Positions 18,358 to 26,868 of a DNA stretch of 37,979 bases are shown here, in pieces. Both the position numbers and the translations under genes were made by a program. The DNA is from Myxococcaceae bacterium (GTDB lineage Bacteria; Myxococcota; Myxococcia; Myxococcales; Myxococcaceae), in assembly GCA_020247085.1 (NCBI GenBank), contig JADCJJ010000185.1, positions 1-37,979 of the forward strand, written 5' to 3'. Below the pieces are notes generated by a model, which saw only the letters and a program-made list of their open reading frames with translations, was not told where the DNA came from and did no database searches. Each line of letters begins with the position of its first letter. The first letter of the stretch is position 1.

Positions 18358-20934
18358 GTGGATACCGAGAGCCTCAAGAGGTCGCTGCTGACGAAGTTCG
18401 TCGAGGTGACGAACGACCGCCTGCAGGCGATTCAGCTCGGGGTGCTCGAGCTCGAGCGGCCCAACGGGGCGCACGCGGCCGAGAACGTCGCGCGGGAGCT
18501 GCACACCATGAAGGGCGAGGCGCGCATGCTCGGCCTGCCCGCCGTGGGGCAGCTGGCGCACGCCTGCGAGGATCTGCTCAAGGCCTTCTCGGACAAGAAG
18601 GTCGCCGGGAAGACGGCGACGGACCTGCTCCTTCACGCCTGCGACGCGGTCGCTGACCTCCTCGAGGATACCGCCGGCGCCAAAGAGGGCACGCCGGCGT
18701 CCGCCGAGATGGCGGAGCGGCTGGCGCGGGCCGCAGGCACCCCGGTTCCGCCACTCAAACCAGTGCCCATGGCGCCGCGCAAGGCGAAGCCCGGGCCAGC
18801 CCCCGCTGCCGCGCTGCCGTCTCCCGTGACGGCGACGGGGCCTGCACCGACCGCCGCAGTGCCACCCGCCTCTCTGGCGCCGACGGCACCCGTGCCGCCT
18901 GCACCAGCGACCACCTCGCCAGAGCCGCCCCCTCAAGCCACGTCGGCCGCCCCGGTCACGTCGGCCGCCCCGGCCACGTCGGCCGCCCCAGCCACGTCGG
19001 CCGCCCCAGCCACGTCCGCCGCCCCGGCCACGTCGGCCGCCCCAGCCAAGTCGGCCGCCCCGGCCACGTTGGCCGCCCCAGCCACGTCGACGGCGCCACT
19101 CGCGTCGACGGCCCCAGTCGCGTCGACTGCGCCAGTCACGTCGACGGCCCCAGTCGCGTCGGCTGCGCCAGTCACGTCGACGGCCCCAGTCGCGTCGGCG
19201 GCCCCGACGCCGCGGCCTGCCGAAGAGCGGCCGGTGGCTGACCGCACCATTCGCGTCAACGTCGAGCTGCTCGAGACGGTGGGGTTGCTCGCCGGCGATC
19301 TCTTGGTCGAGAGCGCCCGGAGCGAGCTGCGAGGGCGCGAGCTGCAGCGTCTGTTCGAGCGCTTCGCGCGCCTGGGCGAGGGGCTGATGCGGCTGGCGGA
19401 GTCGGCCTCGTTCGACCCCGAGGGGCGCCAGCGGCTCGACCTGCTCGAGAGCGACCTGTCACTGCTGCGCGACGACGCGTTCCGTTTCGTCCGGCGCCAC
19501 TCCGACGGCCTGAACACGCTCGGCAGCAACCTCACGCAGCTCGCCGACCACGTCGCCGACGCGCGCCTGGTGCCGCTCTCGACGGTCTTCGAGGCCTTCC
19601 CCCGCGCCGTGCGCGACCTGGCCAACGCGACGGGCAAGCAGGTCGAGCTGCACATCGAGAACACCAACGCGGCGGTTGACCGCTCGATGGTGGCCGACGT
19701 GCGCGACGCGCTGATTCACCTGATCCGCAACGCGATCGATCACGGCGTCGAGTCGCCCGAGCTCCGCGAGACGCTGGGCAAGCCGGCCATGGGCCTCGTG
19801 TCGCTCAGGGCCCGCGCCGACGGCGACATGCTGGCGGTCGAGATCGAAGACGATGGGCGCGGCATCGACCCGGCGCGGCTGCGCGAGGCGGCGGTGCGCA
19901 AAGGCCTGATCTCGACGGCGCAGGCGCAGGCGCTGGGCGACCGAGAGGCGGTCGAGCTCATCTTCAAGCCCGGGTTCTCGACGACCGAGAACGTCACCGA
20001 CGTGTCCGGGCGCGGCGTCGGCATGGACGTCGTCAAGCGCAAGGTCGAGTCGCTGGGCGGCTCGGTGATGGTGACGAGCCGAATCGGGCGCAGCACCACG
20101 GTGTCGCTGCGCCTGCCGCAGTCGCTGGCGCTGATGCGGGTGCTGCTGGTGCGTCTGGGCGACGACGTCTACGGAATGCCGGCGGCCGACGTCGAGGCGG
20201 TGGCCCGCTTCACGCAGGCCGATCGGCTCGAGGTCTTCGGCACGCTGGCGGTCATGCACCGCGGCAAGCCCATCGCCTTCACCGCGCTGGGCCCGATGTT
20301 GGGGCTCAACGGCGGGCCGCGCTTCGACCGCCCGCCGTGCGTCGTCGTGCGCTTCGGAGACGAGCGGGCGGCGCTGGTCGTCGACGGCTTCCTCGACGAG
20401 CGTGAGGTGGCGGTGAAGCCCATCGGCGGCGACTTCCTCAAAGGGGCGCCCTTCGTCGCCGGCTCCGCGGCCCTCGAGGACGGGCGCATCGCCGTGCTGC
20501 TGCACGTGCCCGACGTCATGGCCGAGGTGCGGAAGCTGGCGCGGCCCGTCGACACCCGGGCCTCGCGGCGGCTCAAGGTGCTCCTCGTCGACGACAGCCC
20601 CATCGCGCGGGCCACCGAGTCGGCGCTCGTGCGCGCCCTGGGCCACGAGGTCGAGGAGGCGCAGGACGGCGAAGACGCGTGGGAGCGGCTGCAGCGCGGC
20701 GGGCCGTACGATCTCGTCTTGTCGGACGTGCAGATGCCGAGGCTCGACGGCTTCGCGCTCACGCGGCGCATCAAGTCGCACCCCGAGTTCTCGCGCCTGC
20801 CCGTGGTGGTGCTGTCGTCGCTCGCGGCGCCCGAAGACAAGCGGCGCGGGCTCGACGCCGGCGCAGACGCGTACCTGGTGAAGGGCGAGCTCGGCGTCGA
20901 GACCCTCGCGCTGACGGTGGACCGCCTGACGTGA
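18358..20934 (+). CDS. frzE: Hybrid histidine kinase CheA-REC, FrzE-like
   Basis: 858 aa; HPt LHTMKGEARMLGLP, HATPase RNAIDHGVESPELRE, CheW-like regulatory domain, C-terminal REC LLVDDSPIARA...LVLSDVQMPRLDG...YLVKGE. Confidence 0.9.
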   Translation: MDTESLKRSLLTKFVEVTNDRLQAIQLGVLELERPNGAHAAENVARELHTMKGEARMLGLPAVGQLAHACEDLLKAFSDKKVAGKTATDLLLHACDAVADLLEDTAGAKEGTPASAEMAERLARAAGTPVPPLKPVPMAPRKAKPGPAPAAALPSPVTATGPAPTAAVPPASLAPTAPVPPAPATTSPEPPPQATSAAPVTSAAPATSAAPATSAAPATSAAPATSAAPAKSAAPATLAAPATSTAPLASTAPVASTAPVTSTAPVASAAPVTSTAPVASAAPTPRPAEERPVADRTIRVNVELLETVGLLAGDLLVESARSELRGRELQRLFERFARLGEGLMRLAESASFDPEGRQRLDLLESDLSLLRDDAFRFVRRHSDGLNTLGSNLTQLADHVADARLVPLSTVFEAFPRAVRDLANATGKQVELHIENTNAAVDRSMVADVRDALIHLIRNAIDHGVESPELRETLGKPAMGLVSLRARADGDMLAVEIEDDGRGIDPARLREAAVRKGLISTAQAQALGDREAVELIFKPGFSTTENVTDVSGRGVGMDVVKRKVESLGGSVMVTSRIGRSTTVSLRLPQSLALMRVLLVRLGDDVYGMPAADVEAVARFTQADRLEVFGTLAVMHRGKPIAFTALGPMLGLNGGPRFDRPPCVVVRFGDERAALVVDGFLDEREVAVKPIGGDFLKGAPFVAGSAALEDGRIAVLLHVPDVMAEVRKLARPVDTRASRRLKVLLVDDSPIARATESALVRALGHEVEEAQDGEDAWERLQRGGPYDLVLSDVQMPRLDGFALTRRIKSHPEFSRLPVVVLSSLAAPEDKRRGLDAGADAYLVKGELGVETLALTVDRLT
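18937..19206 (+). repeat. In-frame tandem repeat: 15 units of 18 bp (6 aa, ATSAAP/VASTAP-type) in the CheA linker
   Basis: ATSAAP VTSAAP ATSAAP x4 AKSAAP ATLAAP ATSTAP LASTAP VASTAP VTSTAP VASAAP VTSTAP VASAAP; second half shows a 36-bp higher-order period. Confidence 0.95.
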
Positions 20935-21944
20935 CGACGAAGGTCAAGGTGCTGGTGGCCGAGTCCACCCCGCTGTTGGCGCCGCGTCTTGGGCCGCTGT
21001 TCGGCCGACGGCTCGAGCGGGTCGGCGAGGCCGTCACGCCGGAGCGGCTGGTCGCGGCGATTCGGGAGCACCAGCCCGGGGTGGCGCTGCTGCGCGTCGA
21101 CGGAGCGTCGCCCGCGCTCGAGCGCGCCGTCGTGGCGACGATGGCCGAGGCGCCGCTGCCGCTGCTGCTGATGGCGGGGCCCGGCGCCCCGCGGCAGGCA
21201 GCGCTCGCGCTGTTGAGCGCCGGGGCCCTCGACGTGCTACCGCTGCCCACGGTCCTCGACGAGCCGACGGTCGCGTCGCTCGAGCGGTCGGTGGTGCTGC
21301 TGTCGACGGTCGCGGTCGTCGAGCACCCGCGTGGCCGGCGGGCGCAACCGAAGGGCCCGGCGCCAGGAGCACGGCCGGAGCACCCGGTGGTCGCCATCGC
21401 GGCCTCTCTCGGTGGGCCGCGGGCCATCGGCGCCGTGCTGTCGGGCCTGCCGCGGCGCTTCGGCGCGCCGATCTGCGTCTGTCAGCACATCACGGCGGGC
21501 TTCACCGAAGACCTGACCCGCTGGCTGACGGCCGAGACGGGCCACGTCGTGAGCGAGGCCAGGGACGGCGCGGTGATGACGCCGGGCCGGGTGTACGTGG
21601 CGCCCTCCGACGTCCACCTCACCCTCACCGCCGAGGGCACCACCCGGCTCGAGTCCCGCGACCCGGTCCGGGGCTTCCGCCCGTCGTGCGACGTGCTGCT
21701 CGAGGGCGCCGCCGAGGCCTTCGGGCGAAGGGCCATCGGCGTCGTGCTGACTGGCATGGGCCACGATGGCGCCCGCGGGCTCGGCGAGATCCGCAGGCGG
21801 GGCGGGCACACCATCGCGCAGGACGAGCAGAGCAGCGTGGTGTGGGGCATGCCGGGAGAGGCGGTCGCGTTCGGCGCCGCCGAGGTCGTCTTGCCGCTCG
21901 AGCAGATCGCCGCGCAGCTCATCAAGTGGGTACCGGGGCGATGA
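20931..21944 (+). CDS. frzG: CheB-type methylesterase, FrzG-like, with degenerate receiver
   Basis: GTG start overlapping the frzE stop; catalytic Ser AASLGGPRA, His CQHITAGFTE, Asp GMGHDGARG retained; receiver-like N-terminus without acidic residues. Confidence 0.87.
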   Translation: MTTKVKVLVAESTPLLAPRLGPLFGRRLERVGEAVTPERLVAAIREHQPGVALLRVDGASPALERAVVATMAEAPLPLLLMAGPGAPRQAALALLSAGALDVLPLPTVLDEPTVASLERSVVLLSTVAVVEHPRGRRAQPKGPAPGARPEHPVVAIAASLGGPRAIGAVLSGLPRRFGAPICVCQHITAGFTEDLTRWLTAETGHVVSEARDGAVMTPGRVYVAPSDVHLTLTAEGTTRLESRDPVRGFRPSCDVLLEGAAEAFGRRAIGVVLTGMGHDGARGLGEIRRRGGHTIAQDEQSSVVWGMPGEAVAFGAAEVVLPLEQIAAQLIKWVPGR

Positions 21945-23476
21945 GCGGCTCGGGCCTGACCATCGAGCGGGCGGCGCTCGAGCAGCTCGCCGCGCTGCTC
22001 CTGGAGCACGCTGGCCTGAAGATCACCCCTGACGGGTACAAGGGCCTGCGCCTGGCGCTCGAGGCCCGCATGCCGGCGCTGGGCCTGGTCGACGCGACCG
22101 ACTACCTGCTGCAGCTCAAGTATGCGTCGGCCGAGGACGAGCTGCGGGCGCTGTTGCCCCTCGTCACCGTCGGCAAGACCGAGTTCTTCCGCGATCACCG
22201 CCAGTTCGAGGCCCTCGAGCGCGAGGTCTTCCCCCCGCTGCTGGCGCGCGCTCGCCGCGAGGGGCAGCCGGTGCGCGCCTGGTCGGCTGGCTGCGCGACC
22301 GGAGAAGAGGCCTATAGCATCGCGATGGTGGCGCTCGACGCCGGGGCCGGGCCGCGCGAGTTCGACTTCTGGGCGACCGACCTCAACCCGGTGGCGATCG
22401 ACACCGCCGCGGCCGGGCGCTACCCGGTTCGACGCCTGCTCGGGGTGAGCGAGCCGCGGCTGGCCCGCTACTTCACGGCCTCTGACGAACACTACGAGGT
22501 CAAGCCCCAGCTGCGGCATCAGGTGCGCTTCGAGCAACAGAACCTCGCGGCGCCGCACTGGCCCCAGGTGGGCGCGCAGGCGCTCGACTTCGTCTTTTGT
22601 CGCAACGTCATCATCTACTTCGATCAGCCAGCGATCGTCCGGGTGATGGCGCGGTTCTTCGAGGCGCTGCGCCCGGGGGGCTGGCTCTTTCTGGGCTACT
22701 CCGAGACCCTCTTCCGGGTGCCGACGGGCTTCGAGATGGTCGAGGTGGGCGACGCCTTCATCTACCGGCGGCCGCTCGAGGCACGCCCCGCGGCGGCTGG
22801 CGTGCGTCGGCTCGCCACACCCGCCTCGCCCCCCGGTGTCGAGCCTTCGGCCCCCCGCTCCGCTCCGTCGAGCCCCGAGCACCGGAGCGCGCCGCCGCCG
22901 ACTCCAGGGCCGCCGCCAGCGCCGGTGCCCGTGGACCCCGCCGACGGGCCGCGGCCGGGGGCCGGCTCTCCGGTCGAGCGCCTGGCCGAGGTGATTCGAG
23001 ACCTCGAGGCCGGGGCCTTCCCCCGCGCGCTCCGGCTCGCCCACCGGCTCGTCGACGACGTCCCTCACGACCTGGCCGCCAGGGTGACGCTGGGCAACGT
23101 GCACGCGCTGATGGGCAACGTCGACGAGGCCCGCGAGGCCTACCAGCAGGCGCTCCAGCGCGAGCCGCTGTCCATCGAGGCGCGGCTGTACCTGGGACTC
23201 GCGGCGCTGCAGGGAGGCGAGAGCGAGGTCGCCCGCCAGGAGTTCACCCGCGCCCTCTTCCTCGAGCCGGCCCTGGCGCTGTGCCACTACCTGCTGGGGC
23301 AGGTGCAGGAGCGCCTGGGCGAGCTGGACGCGGCGCGTCGGAGCTACCGCAACGCCATGGCGCTCAAGAAGGACCCGCCGCGGCCGCTGGTGGGCCACTT
23401 CCCGGACCTGCCGGCCTCGAACGAGGCCATCGCGCAGGCGGCGCAGCTCCGCCTCGCGGCGCTCTCCGAGCGGTGA
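21941..23476 (+). CDS. frzF: CheR methyltransferase with C-terminal TPRs, FrzF-like
   Basis: ATG at 21941; TVGKTEFFRDHRQF, AWSAGCATGEEAYSIAM, DFVFCRNVIIYFD, followed by TPR units (VTLGNVHALMGNVDEAREAYQQALQREP...). Confidence 0.9.
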   Translation: MSGSGLTIERAALEQLAALLLEHAGLKITPDGYKGLRLALEARMPALGLVDATDYLLQLKYASAEDELRALLPLVTVGKTEFFRDHRQFEALEREVFPPLLARARREGQPVRAWSAGCATGEEAYSIAMVALDAGAGPREFDFWATDLNPVAIDTAAAGRYPVRRLLGVSEPRLARYFTASDEHYEVKPQLRHQVRFEQQNLAAPHWPQVGAQALDFVFCRNVIIYFDQPAIVRVMARFFEALRPGGWLFLGYSETLFRVPTGFEMVEVGDAFIYRRPLEARPAAAGVRRLATPASPPGVEPSAPRSAPSSPEHRSAPPPTPGPPPAPVPVDPADGPRPGAGSPVERLAEVIRDLEAGAFPRALRLAHRLVDDVPHDLAARVTLGNVHALMGNVDEAREAYQQALQREPLSIEARLYLGLAALQGGESEVARQEFTRALFLEPALALCHYLLGQVQERLGELDAARRSYRNAMALKKDPPRPLVGHFPDLPASNEAIAQAAQLRLAALSER

Positions 23477-23536
23477 CCAAGGGGCGCGCCGCATCGGCGT
23501 GCTGACCGGCCGGGGCTTTCGTGGCAGACCAGGGCC

Positions 23537-24490
23537 ATGGCGACTTCGGCGGCGTCGAGCCCGGTGTTGAAGGCCGATTGGGTGTGGATGGACGGCGCGC
23601 TGGTGCCGTGGGGCGACGCGCAGGTGCACGTGATGACGCACGCGCTGCACTACGGGCTGGGCGTATTCGAGGGCATTCGCGCGTACAAGACGAAGGACGG
23701 CCGTATCGCGATCTTCCGGCTGCGCGAGCACATCCGCCGCTTCCTCGACTCGGCGCACATCATCATGCTCGCGATGCCGTACTCCGAGGACCAGCTCGTG
23801 CAGGCGTGCATCGACGTGCTCGCCAGGCAGGCCGACCGGTTCCCCAACGGGGCCTACCTGCGGCCGGTGGCCTTCATGGGCGACGGCGCGATGGGGTTGG
23901 GGGCCATCAACCCGACGCGCGTCGCCATCTGCGCGTGGGAGTGGGGCAGCTACCTGGGCGACAAGGGCCTCAAGGAGGGCATCCGCGCCAAGGTGTCGAG
24001 CTTCACCCGCATGCACGTCAACGTGAACATGGTGCGGGGGAAGATCTCGGGGCAGTACGTCAACTCGATCCTCGCCAAGCGCGAGGCGGTGCTGGCGGGG
24101 TACGACGAGGCGATCCTGCTCGACATCTCGGGCTTCGTGGCCGAGGCCTCGGGCGAGAACGTGTTCTGCATCGGCCGGCATGGCGCGGTGCGAACGCCTT
24201 CGCTGTCTTCGCCCATCCTCCGCGGCATCACGCGGGACACGGTGCTGGAGTTGCTGCGCGACCAGGGCCGGCAGGTCGAAGAGGTCTCGTTCACGCGCGA
24301 CGCGCTCTACATCGCCGGTGAGGTGTTCTTTACCGGCACCGCCGCCGAGATCACCCCCGTGCGCGAGGTCGACAATCGCACCGTCGGCGAGGGCCGCCCG
24401 GGGCCCATCACCCAGTCGATTCAGGAGCTCTACTTCCGCGTCGTGCGCGGCCACGAGCCGAAGTACCAGCACTGGCTCACGTACGTGTAG
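23537..24490 (+). CDS. ilvE: Branched-chain amino acid aminotransferase (class IV)
   Basis: HALHYGLGVFEGIRAYKTKDGRIAIFRLREHIRRFLDSA, SGENVFCIG, FFTGTAAEITPVREVDNR. Confidence 0.96.
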   Translation: MATSAASSPVLKADWVWMDGALVPWGDAQVHVMTHALHYGLGVFEGIRAYKTKDGRIAIFRLREHIRRFLDSAHIIMLAMPYSEDQLVQACIDVLARQADRFPNGAYLRPVAFMGDGAMGLGAINPTRVAICAWEWGSYLGDKGLKEGIRAKVSSFTRMHVNVNMVRGKISGQYVNSILAKREAVLAGYDEAILLDISGFVAEASGENVFCIGRHGAVRTPSLSSPILRGITRDTVLELLRDQGRQVEEVSFTRDALYIAGEVFFTGTAAEITPVREVDNRTVGEGRPGPITQSIQELYFRVVRGHEPKYQHWLTYV

Positions 24491-24557
24491 ACGCGGCGGG
24501 GTGTGCGCCCGCAGCGCGGCGCGGGTCCGGCGCGGCCCCAGACGTCGAGCGGGCGTC

Positions 24558-25949
24558 TCAGAAGTGCAGCACGACGCCCTCGGCGCCGGGGGTGAGGGCG
24601 AGGGGCGCCGCCGAGAGGTCGAGCACGACGCGCGTCGAGGGGCCTTGCCTGCCCACGCGCACGCGGGTGACGCGGCCGGGCGCGCGCAGAGACAGCGTGG
24701 CGCTCGCGCGCGGGGCGTGGCCGCCGAGGTCGAAGACGAGCCGGGGTGGAGCCTCGAGCGTGAAGACACGATCGACGTACGCGCCAGCGCGCAGCACCGG
24801 CCGGACCTCGAGTTCGTTGCCATCACCACGCCACTGCAGCGCGCGCGCCGCGCCCGACGGCAGCGTGACGCGCCCAAGGGGGGCGGACGCCACCGACGGA
24901 CCCGGGCGCCGCGGGGCGAGGGGCGGCGCGGCAGTCAGCGTCGTCGTCGGGCGGGGTTCCGCGAGCGCAGGCGGCGGGGGCGCCTCCACGTTCGCTCCCG
25001 GAGCTGCCGCGACGCCGGCAGCCGACGAGGCGGCGGCCCCGGTCGCGGGCCCTGACAGCGCGGGCGGAGCGGCAGCCAGTGCCCGCTCGGCGGCAGGCGT
25101 CAGTGGGGCCAGCTCGTCGTCACGGACGCCCTGCGCATCGCGAACCGCCTCGGCACGGCGGACCGGCTCGGCGCCTGGGAGGGCGTCGACGTCGCGAACC
25201 GCCCCGACGTCCTGCGCGGCCTCGACACCGCGCACGCCCTGCGCGTCGTGAACCGCATGGATGTCGTGCGTGGAGTCGATGGCGCGCGCCCCCACGAGGT
25301 CAAGAGGGGCCTCGGCGTCACCCTGATTCGGCCGCGGTGCCGGTGGCTCGATGGAGGCCGATGGGCTCGCGCCCCCCTCGGTGGCGTGCAGCGCCCGGAG
25401 CGGGCCAGCCCCTGCGAAGACCAGCACCGCGGCGGCGAGCGTCGTGATGAGCCCGGCCGCGACGAGCGCCAGCCGCCTCAGCGGGCGCACCGGCGGCGGC
25501 GCTCCCCTGAGCGGCGTGCCCGTATCGAGCGTTTCGACGAGGTAGTCCACCAGGGCCTTCGAGCGGGGGTGCAGGGCCTCGGTGAAGCGAATGCCGACCC
25601 CCTGGTACCGGCCCTCGTGCGCCGACTGCTGGTGACGGCACCACCGCACCTCGCCCTGCATGAAGGGCAGCACACGGCCCTGCGCCTCGAGGGCGATGGC
25701 GACGCGGGCGCCGCGCTCGAGCGGCTGAGGCATGCGCACGAAGAGTCCGTCTCGGGAGAGGTTGGCGGCGAGCGTGCGGAAGGCGCGCGGCGCGCCGTCC
25801 ACCGTCGTCACCCGCACCGGGTGCCTGAAGCGCACGCGGCGGGGCCTGACGGTGGCGTCGTCGTCTCCGCCGCCCATCGGCAGCGGCGCGGTGACCGCGA
25901 GGGCCCGTGGGGTGCTGGGAGACGTCTCGAGGGGCATGATCGGCTCCAC
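24558..25949 (-). CDS. PilZ domain - TM - low-complexity linker - AMIN domain fusion
   Basis: N-terminal PilZ motifs RFRHPVR (RxxxR) and NLSRDG ((D/N)xSxxG); TM LRRLALVAAGLITTLAAAVLVFAGAG; C-terminal AMIN pattern PPRLVFDLGG...RVTRVRVGRQGPSTRVVLDLS...VVLHF. Confidence 0.8.
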   Translation of the reverse strand: MEPIMPLETSPSTPRALAVTAPLPMGGGDDDATVRPRRVRFRHPVRVTTVDGAPRAFRTLAANLSRDGLFVRMPQPLERGARVAIALEAQGRVLPFMQGEVRWCRHQQSAHEGRYQGVGIRFTEALHPRSKALVDYLVETLDTGTPLRGAPPPVRPLRRLALVAAGLITTLAAAVLVFAGAGPLRALHATEGGASPSASIEPPAPRPNQGDAEAPLDLVGARAIDSTHDIHAVHDAQGVRGVEAAQDVGAVRDVDALPGAEPVRRAEAVRDAQGVRDDELAPLTPAAERALAAAPPALSGPATGAAASSAAGVAAAPGANVEAPPPPALAEPRPTTTLTAAPPLAPRRPGPSVASAPLGRVTLPSGAARALQWRGDGNELEVRPVLRAGAYVDRVFTLEAPPRLVFDLGGHAPRASATLSLRAPGRVTRVRVGRQGPSTRVVLDLSAAPLALTPGAEGVVLHF

Positions 25950-26105
25950 GCGCGCGAGTGTGCGGCAGCCCGGGCCCGCGGCAAGTTTCTGCGCCCACGC
26001 GGGACGCCCGCTTCAGGGCCCACCCCACCGGCCGCCCCTCAACGCGCTCCACGCCCGCGCGGATGCCCATGGGTTCACCTCGGTGTTTTCTCGCGGTACG
26101 ACACC

Positions 26106-26810
26106 GTGGTGCGTTTCTTCCACGTTCGCCGTGACGCGCTCGCTGCGGCGGCGTTCGACGCCCTGCGCGGCGCGCTCCTCGACTCGGCGTTCGTCTCGGC
26201 CAGCACCCTCAACGGGCCCTTCCGCGCGAGCCGTGGCTTCGGCGTGACCTTCACCGAGGCCGGGCGGCGCCAGCTCACCGACCGCTTCCCAGCGCTCGCG
26301 CCGTGGCTCGACCAGGCGCTCGGCCTTCCGGCGATGCAGGCCCTGACGCCATGGTGGCGGCGCACGCCGGGGCCGCTCCCCAACGCCTGGTACCTCAACC
26401 TGCTGGTGGTGGGCCCGGGGGCCGAGGTGGCGCGTCACGTCGACGGCACCCTGATGAAGCCCGCCGGCGTCACCGGGCACCCACCGGCCTGCGTCTCGGT
26501 GCTCTACCTCGAGGTGCCGGCGGCCCGCGGCGGCGAGCTGGCGCTGTGGAGCGGCGCGCTGCCGGTAGGACTCCTCGCGCCCCGCCCCGGGCAGGTGGTG
26601 CATTTCCGCGGTGACCTCGCGCACGCGGTGCGACCCTTCGAAGGGGCCCCGGGCGCGCGGCGCGCCTCGCTGGTGCTCGAGCAGTACCACTTCGCGCCAG
26701 AGCCCCTGGCCCGCCTGCCCGACTTCAAGCTCGACACGAAGGCCGGCTTCGGCGCCTTCCTCGACGATCACGCCCGGCGGCCCCCGGCGGCCTTCGACGT
26801 CGAGCCCTGA
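26106..26810 (+). CDS. Putative 2OG-Fe(II) oxygenase-like protein
   Basis: GTG start; YLNLLVVGPGAEVARHVDGTLM (HxD), GQVVHFRGDLAHAVRPF (distal His), RRASLVLEQYHF (Arg). Confidence 0.65.
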   Translation: MVRFFHVRRDALAAAAFDALRGALLDSAFVSASTLNGPFRASRGFGVTFTEAGRRQLTDRFPALAPWLDQALGLPAMQALTPWWRRTPGPLPNAWYLNLLVVGPGAEVARHVDGTLMKPAGVTGHPPACVSVLYLEVPAARGGELALWSGALPVGLLAPRPGQVVHFRGDLAHAVRPFEGAPGARRASLVLEQYHFAPEPLARLPDFKLDTKAGFGAFLDDHARRPPAAFDVEP

Positions 26811-26868
26811 GCGGCAAGCCGGCAGTCCTCCGGTGAAAGCGGGCGAGGGCGTGGTTACGCTCCGCCCC

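Noticed and set aside
18937-19206. CRISPR-like array
   Set aside because: 18-bp units are contiguous with no unique spacers and are in frame within a kinase linker.
18933-19667. Minus-strand ORF with GAADVAGAADVAG repeats
   Set aside because: Antisense shadow of the tandem repeat in the CheA linker; no independent support.
21482-24877. 1131-aa minus-strand ORF
   Set aside because: Antisense to CheB, CheR and IlvE, which have clear family motifs; composition (R/H/A-rich) is typical of open shadow frames at high GC.
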